From: Halogranum amylolyticum
GTDB lineage: Archaea > Halobacteriota > Halobacteria > Halobacteriales > Haloferacaceae
NCBI RefSeq assembly: GCF_900110465.1
Contig: NZ_FODV01000002.1
Span: forward strand, 372,001 to 436,000
Length of the DNA stretch: 64,000 nucleotides
Direction: 5' to 3'
Part shown: positions 57,484 to 64,000 of the stretch, in pieces
Layout of the letters: each line of letters starts with the position of its first letter
Numbering within the stretch: position 1 is the stretch's first letter
Made by a program: the position numbers and the translations under genes
Notes under the pieces: generated by a model
What the model was told of the DNA's origin: nothing
Database searches by the model: none
What the model saw: the letters and a program-made list of their open reading frames with translations, nothing else

Positions 57484-59475
57484 TCAGGCCAGGAAGAAGA
57501 TGAGCACGCTGACCACCATCGCCGAGAGGATGACCGCGGCGGCGAACGCTCCGCCCATCGAGACGGCGACGTTCGCGTGACTGGCGAGCGTCTCGGTGCG
57601 GTCGTTGCCGAACACGGTGACCGTGACCTCCTCGACGGCCATCCCCGCAGTGACCGGTTCGCAGTCGGCGCGCGCCTCGGCGACGAGATCGGCGATGCGG
57701 TCGAGCAGCTCGTCCTCGTCGAGCGCGGCACCGACTTGGTTGTCCGCCTCGACCGTGTTGACGATGTGCGTGTCGGTGGTCATCACCTCGACCGCGTCGA
57801 CGGCTCGGGGGGCTGCCCCGTCGGCGGCGACGGCTCGTCCGGTGGCCGTCTGCGTGGCCGACTCGTCGGTGAGCGCCGTCACGATACGGTCTCGGAGCCC
57901 CGGCTCCATGTTGTTGCCGTCGACGAGGACGTACGCCGTCGTCTGGTCGGCGACCTCGGTGACGGCGACGCGGACGCCGAGCGGACCGATCCCTTCCCGG
58001 GGCGTCCAGTCGGTTCGGTCCCAGGCGGTGCCGAGCGAGAGGTCTCCCCGTCGAGCGTCGTCGATCGCCTCCCCGGCGAGCCCCGCAGCGTGGATCATAT
58101 CGAACGAGCGTCTGCTTCCAGGGGTGACGTGACCGAGATCCGGGCCGTCCAGCCCGTTGTTCGAGTTGTGGGCGTCGACGAGCAGGACGTCGTCTAGCCC
58201 GTGCGTCCGGGCCTCCGTCGCGGCGGTGAGACCGACTCCGTACTCGACGTCGTCGGCGAACGCCGGCGCGTAACTGGAGACGAGCACCGCGTCGTCGCCG
58301 AACCCCTGTCCGAGCATCTTCGCCTCGCCCGACTCGGTTCGGACGCTCGCGGTCGCCTCGCTGGTGTACTCGATGCGTTCGGCGGCGTCGTCGACGGCGT
58401 CGAGGATGGTGTCGACCTCGCGCTCGGTGACGAGGTTGAAGTCGTGGCCGGCGGTCGCGTGCGGCGGAAACGCCAACCCCTCCGAGCGGCGTGCGGCCCG
58501 TTCGGGGAAGTTACCGCCGCCGATCTCGCCCATCGGACCGGGGTGGATCATCGGGAGGACGAACCGGGCTTTCTCCTCGACGTCGGCGTCGGCCTCGGTG
58601 TCGGCGCGACGGAACGAGAGGACGGTGACGGGGACGACCGCCTCCTGGCCCAACTGCTCGAAGAAGTCCTCCAGCTCGCGCGACCCCTCGGCGATGTGGC
58701 CGATGAACCCTCGGATGAAGTCGAGGACGGAGACGCCGAGGCTGTTGCGCCACGGACGGTCGACGACGTAGAGGAAGGCGTAGACTGCGGTGGCGTAGAT
58801 GACACACATGATCCCGAGCAGTCCGAAGTGACTCGGCTGGATCGCGGAGAGTGCGGCGGGCGCCTGATCGGAGCGAGCGAGATACTGTCCGACGTAGGGG
58901 ATGAGATACGCGTCGAGGATCGGCCCGCCGAACTCGAAGAGGCGGAGCGTCCCGCCGTAGATGAACAGCAGTACGGCCGAGGCGACCGTCTGGATGCTCG
59001 CCGGGATCGACGCGACCAGCATCGACGACCGCGAGACGGCCATGATGACCAGCAGGCGGAGCGCGAACACCGACGCGAGCGCGACGACGAGAGCGTTGAA
59101 GACGAACCCCTGACCGAGCGGGAGGAACACCGACGCGATGGCCGCGACCGTGACGACGGCGACGATGATGACCTCACACGCGAGCGCAAGCAACGACGAG
59201 CGGTTGGGGGTGAGTCGGCCGCCGACGAACCGGTCGACGCCGGTCGTCCCGAAGGCGGCGATCACCGTCGGCACGCCGATGAAGAAAATACCCTCCCAGG
59301 CGTCCCGCCCGAGCAAGAAGAGCCCCGACCACGTTCGTTCCGGGACGCCTGTCTCGAAGGCGGCGACGCCGGCCATCGCGGCGACGAGGAGGGCGAACGC
59401 GAGACTGGAGTACCATCTCGGCGCACGGAAGATGAACCGCGACAGCCCAGCGAGATTGCTCTGCGTCGCTGTCAT
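57484..59475 (-). CDS. DUF2070-family membrane protein
   Basis: A 663-residue archaeal protein of unknown function. Residues 1 to about 245 hold six to seven hydrophobic helices; the remainder is a soluble domain with conserved LPMIHPGPMGEIGGGNFPERAA (about 305-326), PPHATAGHDFNLV, DVLLVDAHNSNNG and MTTDTHIVNTVEADNQVG motifs, rich in His and Asp as if to bind a metal; one more hydrophobic helix (AAVILSAMVVSVLIFFLA) closes the protein. The motif set suggests a hydrolase- or phosphatase-like active site at the membrane, but no activity is known. A TTTTAGA element on minus lies about 30 nt before the ATG. Confidence 0.85.
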   Translation of the reverse strand: MTATQSNLAGLSRFIFRAPRWYSSLAFALLVAAMAGVAAFETGVPERTWSGLFLLGRDAWEGIFFIGVPTVIAAFGTTGVDRFVGGRLTPNRSSLLALACEVIIVAVVTVAAIASVFLPLGQGFVFNALVVALASVFALRLLVIMAVSRSSMLVASIPASIQTVASAVLLFIYGGTLRLFEFGGPILDAYLIPYVGQYLARSDQAPAALSAIQPSHFGLLGIMCVIYATAVYAFLYVVDRPWRNSLGVSVLDFIRGFIGHIAEGSRELEDFFEQLGQEAVVPVTVLSFRRADTEADADVEEKARFVLPMIHPGPMGEIGGGNFPERAARRSEGLAFPPHATAGHDFNLVTEREVDTILDAVDDAAERIEYTSEATASVRTESGEAKMLGQGFGDDAVLVSSYAPAFADDVEYGVGLTAATEARTHGLDDVLLVDAHNSNNGLDGPDLGHVTPGSRRSFDMIHAAGLAGEAIDDARRGDLSLGTAWDRTDWTPREGIGPLGVRVAVTEVADQTTAYVLVDGNNMEPGLRDRIVTALTDESATQTATGRAVAADGAAPRAVDAVEVMTTDTHIVNTVEADNQVGAALDEDELLDRIADLVAEARADCEPVTAGMAVEEVTVTVFGNDRTETLASHANVAVSMGGAFAAAVILSAMVVSVLIFFLA

Positions 59476-59561
59476 TAGCGCGTCTTTTCTCGGCCTCCGT
59501 CTAAAACTCTCGCACTTTCTCGAAGCGAGTACCGTCGGCCACTACCGAACGCGAAGCGACG

Positions 59562-60113
59562 CTACTGCGAACAGACGTCGACGAAGTTCTCGAACAGTTC
59601 CTCTCCCTCGGCGGTGTGGGCGACCTCCGGATGCCACTGGACGCCGTAGAGATCTTCCTCGGCGTTGCTCATCGCCTCGATCCCGCAGACGTCGCTCGTC
59701 GCGGTGTGCGTGAACCCCTCGGGGAGTTCCTTCACCTCGTCGGCGTGACTCGCCCAGACGCGGGTCTCCGGTGCCAGCGACCCGATGAGCGGGTCGGTCT
59801 CGTCGAGCACCTCGACGGTCACGTCGGCGTAGCCGCCGTAGTCGCCGGAACCGACGGTCCCGCCGAGTTCCGTCGCGATGATCTGCAGACCGAGGCAGAT
59901 GCCGAGCACCGGAACGTCCATCTCCAGATACTCCGCACAGCGGCCGATGCGGCCCATGTTCGGGCCGCCGGAGAGCACGAGGCCGTCGGCGTCGATCTCC
60001 GCGGGCGGCGTGGTGTTGTCGACGATCTCCGTGTCGACCCCGAGGTCGCGCAGTGCGCGCCCCTCCAGATGCGTGAACTGTCCGTGGTTGTCGATGACGA
60101 CGATTCTGGTCAT
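59562..60113 (-). CDS. guaAa: GMP synthase glutaminase subunit
   Basis: Class I glutamine amidotransferase subunit (183 residues) of the two-subunit archaeal GMP synthase; supplies ammonia to the ATP-pyrophosphatase subunit that converts XMP to GMP. The nucleophile is the Cys in VLGICLGLQII (about 71-81), and H with E of the triad lies in YGVQWHPEVAHT near residue 160. The ATP-PPase subunit is not in the window. The ATG at 60113 is preferred; a CTTTTAGG-like element on minus (60136-60143) lies about 27 nt before it. Confidence 0.93.
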   Translation of the reverse strand: MTRIVVIDNHGQFTHLEGRALRDLGVDTEIVDNTTPPAEIDADGLVLSGGPNMGRIGRCAEYLEMDVPVLGICLGLQIIATELGGTVGSGDYGGYADVTVEVLDETDPLIGSLAPETRVWASHADEVKELPEGFTHTATSDVCGIEAMSNAEEDLYGVQWHPEVAHTAEGEELFENFVDVCSQ

Positions 60114-60190
60114 ACAGCGAGTTGGACGGACGCGCCTAAAAGTCAATCGAACTCCGGTTGTTTTGCGCATCCCTGTGCATCACTCCCGCG

Positions 60191-60727
60191 TCAGTCGGGA
60201 GCGTCGTCGTCGAACCGGTCGCGCGCCGACCGGAAACCGAACTCCTGCATCTCCTTGCCGCGACGCTCCTCGCGGGCGGCGATCGCCTCCGGGTCCGGGC
60301 CGGCGTCGTCGTCGATGCGAGCGAACGAGTCGTGGACCTTCGCGTGACACCACCGACAGAGCGCGACGGTGATCTCGTGGCTCACCTCCTCGCCCTCCGA
60401 CCCGCCGTTGCCGTACGAGAGGTGATGCTCCTCGAGGAGCGGCCGGGTCGACTCGTGGGCCATCCGCATCTCTTCGAGGCCACATCTCACACACGACTCG
60501 CCGTCAGTGGTCGCCCGATAGTGCGGACAGTCCTGCCAGTTACAGCCTTCCTCGCCGACTAGACAGGCGTAGTCGTCGGCGCGACGGGCGGCGGCGAACT
60601 CGGGGTCGTGCCCGGCGTACTGGAGGGCGTAGCGACACCGGCCGTCGTCCGTCAGATGGTCGCAGCGTCCCGCCACCTCGTAGGGGTCGTCTACGCCGAC
60701 CGGCGTTCCAGTGGGCGTCTTCTCCAT
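60191..60727 (-). CDS. HNH-like zinc protein
   Basis: A 178-residue haloarchaeal protein. The N-terminal half has many Cys (VAGRCDHLTDDGRCRYAL, EGCNWQDCPHY), the C-terminal half has CVRCGLEEM, LLEEHHLSYGN and VALCRWCHAKVHDSF, which together have the spacing of an HNH/McrA-type nuclease core: CxxC, a double His after an acidic pair, and CxxC-HxxxH. Whether it cuts nucleic acid or only binds zinc is unknown; related haloarchaeal families are annotated as DUFs. Same strand as guaA, 77 nt upstream of it. Confidence 0.72.
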   Translation of the reverse strand: MEKTPTGTPVGVDDPYEVAGRCDHLTDDGRCRYALQYAGHDPEFAAARRADDYACLVGEEGCNWQDCPHYRATTDGESCVRCGLEEMRMAHESTRPLLEEHHLSYGNGGSEGEEVSHEITVALCRWCHAKVHDSFARIDDDAGPDPEAIAAREERRGKEMQEFGFRSARDRFDDDAPD

Positions 60728-60963
60728 GGGAGCGGTTGCGTCCGTGCGTGTTTCAATCCATCTCTCGGACGCCGATCGCGACACCGTCCACCGAGTCGCA
60801 GCGCGTCGGTCAGACGCGTTCGACGCGACCGAACGCGACGAGCGGGAGTCGCCCCGCGAACTCGGACAGTTCACAGTAACCGACTTGTAGCTGGGCGGTC
60901 AGTATCGGACAACTCTCCTCTCCGGCTGACCGGCGAGACAGGGAGAGACGGAGCTATTCAGTG

Positions 60964-63678
60964 ATGGACGTTCACAATAAATCGGACGAGGTACAGTGGC
61001 TCGACGCGGTCGGGCGTGCGGACCTCCCGCTGGTCGGTGGGAAGGGGGCGAACCTCGGGGAGCTGCTCCGGGCCGGACTCCCGGTGCCGCCGGGGTTCGT
61101 GGTCACGACCGCCGTCTACCGGTCGCTGGTCGACGCTCCGGCCGTTCGCGAGGCGCTCTCCCGACTGGAACGTCTCGACGCCGACGAGAGTGCCGCGCTC
61201 GCGGCCGCGGCGGCGGAGCTCCGCTCGGCCATCCGAGCCCAGGAGCTCGCCGCGTCGGCGCGAGACGGGCTCTCGGCTGCGCTGGACGCCGTCGATCCGG
61301 GAGAGACGTACGCAGTTCGGTCGAGTGCGACGGCCGAGGACTCGCCGACCGCGTCGTTCGCCGGGCAGCACGAGACGTTTCTGGGCGTCGACGCGGCGGA
61401 CGTCCCCGACTGCGTCCGCGAGTGCATGGCGAGTCTGTTCACCGACCGCGCCGTCTCGTATCGAGCGCACGACGACGTCGCCCACAGCGACGTCGCGATG
61501 GCCGTCGTCGTCCAGCCGATGGTCGAGGCGGAGGCCGGGGGGGTTCTCTTCACCGCGGACGCGGAGACGGGGAACCGACGCGTGAGCACCGTCGACGCGA
61601 GTTTCGGTCTCGGCGAAGCGGTCGTCGGTGGCGACGTCACCCCGGACCACGCTCGGGTGGACACGGAGACGGGCGAGATCCTCGCGTACGACGTCGCCAC
61701 CAAGGACGTCGCCGTCCGCTCTCGCGGGATTGCCGACGACGCGGACGAGACGACCGGCGTGGAGACGGTCGAGCTATCGGCGAGGGAGCGCGAACGACGC
61801 GTCCTCTCGGACGAACAGCTCCGAACGCTCGTCGGACTCGGCGAGCGCGTCCAGACGCTGTTCGGCACGCCGCAGGACGTCGAGTGGGCACTGGTAGACG
61901 GTGCGTTCGTCCTCCTGCAGTCGCGGCCGATCACCGCGCTGTTCCCCCTCCCGTCGCCGCTGCCCGACGACGACAGACTTCACGTCTATCTGAGCATGGG
62001 CCACATGCAGGCGATGCCGGAGGCGTTGCCGCCGCTCGTCTGCGACTTCTGGCGGGACTGGGTCGATTCAGCGATGGCCGCGTTCGGAGTCGCCACCGTC
62101 TGGCCAACTCCAGCAATCGAGGCGGGAAGTCGCGTCTACGTCGACGTGACGCCGTTCGTTCGGAGCGATACGGTCCGCGACGAGCTGATCGACGGACTCG
62201 CGGCCATCAGCGAACCCGCGTCCACCGGTCTGGACGACCTGACGGCACGACGGTCCGAGGCGTTCGAGAGCGCCGGGCTCTCTCTCTCGGCACTGCCGAA
62301 GCTCGTGAGGCCAGCGTGGCAGGTGTCGACGCTCGTCGTCGCGGTGATTCCCGGTATCGCCAGCGGTGTCGTCCAGGCGTTCACCAGCGAACCGACGAAA
62401 CAGGACCTCGAGGAGACGTGGCGGGAGTTGAGTAAGACGTTCACCGCGGAGGTCGCTCGTGCGGAGACGCCGGCTGAGCGCGCTCGCGCAGTATTCTCCA
62501 GCACGGACGTCACGGGCATCGTCACCGAGATGTACCCGAAGGTCGCCCCGCTGTACGTCGCCTTCGCTATCGGTGGCTGGCTCAAGCGGGCGTTTCCGGA
62601 GACACAGGCGGACGTCAACGCCGTCGGGAGCGGCTTCGAGCGCGACGTCGTCACCCGCATCAACCTCGGTCTCGGTGACCTCGCAGACGTCGCTCGCGAG
62701 CACCCCGCGGTCGCCGAGGCGCTTCGGGAGCGACGCTCGCTCGACGGGATTCGGACTGTCGACGGCGGCGACGTCTTCGTCGCCGCCGTCGAGTCGTTCC
62801 TCGACGAGTTCGGCCACCGCGCGACCGGCGAACTCGACCTCAGTCGGCCGCGCTGGCGCGAGGACCCCTCCGGATTACTCGCGATCGTTCGCGCAAACCT
62901 CGCACACGAGGAGGCCGGCGACCACCGCGAACGGATTCGACGACTGGCTGCCGAAGGAGAGGTAGCGGCGACCCGTCTCGAACGACGGGCCGATCACGGA
63001 CCCCTCGGACCGCTCCGAAGCCGGCTCGTCCGTCTGCTCGTCCAGACGTACCGTAACACCGTCTACACGCGCGAGTACCCGAAACACGAGGCCGCCCGGG
63101 CGTTCACGACGTGGCGGCAGGCACTGCTCGACGCCGGGCGCCACCTCGTCGACGCGGGACGACTCGACGATCCGGAGGACGTGTGGTTCCTCCACGCGGA
63201 CGAACTGTTCGCCGCGCTCGACGGCGAGTCGGTCGACGTGGACGTCGCCGCTCGGAGACGGGAGTTCGATCGTCACACGACGCTGGACGCGCCGCCGGTA
63301 CTGACGAGCGAGGGCGAGACGATCCGCGGGAGGTTCGACCGGACCGACGTTCCCGACGGTGCGCTCGTCGGCACGGGCGTCTCTGCGGGTGTCGTCGAAG
63401 GGCGCGCCCGCGTCGTCCGCGACCCGACCGAGGCGACGGTCGAACCGGGCGAGATACTCGTCGCCCCCTCCTCGGACCCCGGGTGGACGCCGCTGTTTCT
63501 GAACGCGGCGGGCATGGTCGTCGAAGTCGGGGGGCCGGTCAGCCACGGAGCGCTCGTCGCTCGCGAGTACGGCCTTCCCGCCGTCGTCTCCGTCCACGGC
63601 GCAACGAAGCGAATCCAGACGGGACAACGGCTCCGAATCGACGGATCGCGAGGAACCGTCGAGATACTGGACGACTGA
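60964..63678 (+). CDS. Rifampicin phosphotransferase-like PEP/pyruvate-binding enzyme
   Basis: A 904-residue dikinase-family protein. Residues 1 to about 330 form the ATP-grasp domain (LVGGKGANLGELLRAGLPVP; SSATAEDSPTASFAGQHETF; ending DVEWALVDGAFVLLQSRPIT). About 335-790 is a long helical domain not found in PEP synthase, and about 800-904 is the phosphohistidine domain with H861 in GGPVSHGALVAREYG. No PEP-binding barrel follows. This order, ATP-grasp, substrate domain, His domain, is that of rifampicin phosphotransferases and related enzymes that move the beta-phosphate of ATP to a small molecule. The substrate in haloarchaea is unknown. ATG at 60964 is used. Confidence 0.85.
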   Translation: MDVHNKSDEVQWLDAVGRADLPLVGGKGANLGELLRAGLPVPPGFVVTTAVYRSLVDAPAVREALSRLERLDADESAALAAAAAELRSAIRAQELAASARDGLSAALDAVDPGETYAVRSSATAEDSPTASFAGQHETFLGVDAADVPDCVRECMASLFTDRAVSYRAHDDVAHSDVAMAVVVQPMVEAEAGGVLFTADAETGNRRVSTVDASFGLGEAVVGGDVTPDHARVDTETGEILAYDVATKDVAVRSRGIADDADETTGVETVELSARERERRVLSDEQLRTLVGLGERVQTLFGTPQDVEWALVDGAFVLLQSRPITALFPLPSPLPDDDRLHVYLSMGHMQAMPEALPPLVCDFWRDWVDSAMAAFGVATVWPTPAIEAGSRVYVDVTPFVRSDTVRDELIDGLAAISEPASTGLDDLTARRSEAFESAGLSLSALPKLVRPAWQVSTLVVAVIPGIASGVVQAFTSEPTKQDLEETWRELSKTFTAEVARAETPAERARAVFSSTDVTGIVTEMYPKVAPLYVAFAIGGWLKRAFPETQADVNAVGSGFERDVVTRINLGLGDLADVAREHPAVAEALRERRSLDGIRTVDGGDVFVAAVESFLDEFGHRATGELDLSRPRWREDPSGLLAIVRANLAHEEAGDHRERIRRLAAEGEVAATRLERRADHGPLGPLRSRLVRLLVQTYRNTVYTREYPKHEAARAFTTWRQALLDAGRHLVDAGRLDDPEDVWFLHADELFAALDGESVDVDVAARRREFDRHTTLDAPPVLTSEGETIRGRFDRTDVPDGALVGTGVSAGVVEGRARVVRDPTEATVEPGEILVAPSSDPGWTPLFLNAAGMVVEVGGPVSHGALVAREYGLPAVVSVHGATKRIQTGQRLRIDGSRGTVEILDD

Positions 63679-63727
63679 AGACGACGGAACGAGAGCGTCA
63701 GTGAAGCGTTCCGTCCCTTCTCCAGAT

Positions 63728-63734
63728 AGTTTTT
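63728..63734 (+). promoter_or_regulatory. T-rich promoter element of the DUF192 gene
   Basis: AGTTTTT about 29 nt before the GTG at 63760. Confidence 0.4.
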
Positions 63735-63759
63735 GACGCGGTGACGACAGGGTTGACTC

Positions 63760-64000
63760 GTGCAGCTTATCCACGAGTCGACGGACGGTATCCGAGTGCT
63801 CGCCAGCGACGTCGACGTCGCAGACGGCTTTCTCGCCCAGGCTCGAGGGTTGATGTTCCGGCGCTCGGTTCCCGACGACTACGCGCTGGCGTTCCCGTTC
63901 GACGGCCCGGGGACGCGCAGCCTCCACATGGTGTTAGTCCCGTTCCCTATCGACGCGCTCTGGGTCGTCGACGGCGAGGTGGTGAAGACGAAACGACTCG
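63760..64000 (+). CDS. DUF192-family protein, N-terminal part
   Basis: Only the first 80 codons are inside the window. The frame from a GTG at 63760 gives ARGLMFRRSVPDDYALAFPF and SLHMVLVPFPIDALWVVDGE, which are the conserved core of DUF192 (RGLMFR, then HMxxVxFPIDVLWVD). Family members are small proteins of unknown function, often secreted in bacteria; no signal peptide is seen here. The GTG is preceded by a T-rich element at the leaderless distance. The end of the gene is unseen. Confidence 0.82.
   Translation, partial: MQLIHESTDGIRVLASDVDVADGFLAQARGLMFRRSVPDDYALAFPFDGPGTRSLHMVLVPFPIDALWVVDGEVVKTKRL

Overview
This window is a stretch of haloarchaeal main chromosome, most like the Haloferax/Halobaculum group (family Haloferacaceae; genus not resolved). 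The base composition is strongly GC-rich. The proteins are acidic and rich in Asp/Glu. Many genes have a TATA-like box 25-32 nt before the start codon, as expected for leaderless archaeal mRNAs. Several gene families are typically haloarchaeal (halocyanin, bat-type HTH, HVO_0649-type zinc finger, DUF7504-like). The order thi4, E2/E1 genes, L37Ae-rpoP-pcc1-prefoldin, smc-scpA resembles what I remember of Haloferax chromosomes. I see no tRNA, rRNA, CRISPR array, transposase or provirus: this is core chromosome with few accessory genes.

Layout. 1-11.5 kb: 5' end of metG, two membrane proteins, aspartate/tyrosine decarboxylase (beta-alanine for CoA), a CPBP protease, PEP synthase, PhzF, a nucleoside deaminase, an MFS transporter, a purine phosphoribosyltransferase, an AEC transporter and an unlisted AN1 zinc-finger gene. 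11.6-20.8 kb: MATE exporter, MTA phosphorylase, a DUF7504-like protein, the coiled-coil gene-smc-scpA operon read leftward from one promoter, and a DUF211-VIT1 pair. 20.9-32.4 kb: gatB, small proteins, a lipid kinase, topA, a gene-poor spacer, GGGP synthase, Lrp regulator, APC transporter fused to USP domains, and aspS.

32.4-49.4 kb: SHOCT protein, two paralogous unknown proteins, the archaeal CoA pair pantoate kinase/phosphopantothenate synthetase, a membrane molybdo-oxidoreductase, a glutathionyl-hydroquinone reductase-like protein, a 2-oxoacid dehydrogenase locus (E1alpha-E1beta-AcoX on plus, an E2-OsmC fusion on minus), thi4, a Gfo/Idh/MocA dehydrogenase, SDR, methyltransferase, then thiR (HTH-ThiN) overlapping dcd. 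49.7-64 kb: pth2, truD, unknown membrane and zinc-binding proteins, a bat-type regulator, the informational cluster L37Ae-rpoP-pcc1-halocyanin-pfdB-DUF3194, a zinc-finger protein, DUF2070, guaA, an HNH-like protein, a rifampicin-phosphotransferase-like enzyme, and the start of a DUF192 protein.

Points that stand out. The E2 protein carries a lipoyl domain, two tandem E3-binding domains, the acyltransferase core and a complete two-cysteine OsmC domain, which suggests a lipoyl-powered peroxidase in one chain. thi4 has a dyad between TATA box and start codon, and its likely repressor ThiR is encoded 3.7 kb away. Two genes (APC transporter, truD) appear to be translated after leaderless short upstream ORFs whose stop codons overlap the main start. 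PhzF has an in-frame hairpin-bearing insert that resembles a hairpin in the topA-GGGPS spacer. L37Ae has lost all of its zinc-ribbon cysteines.
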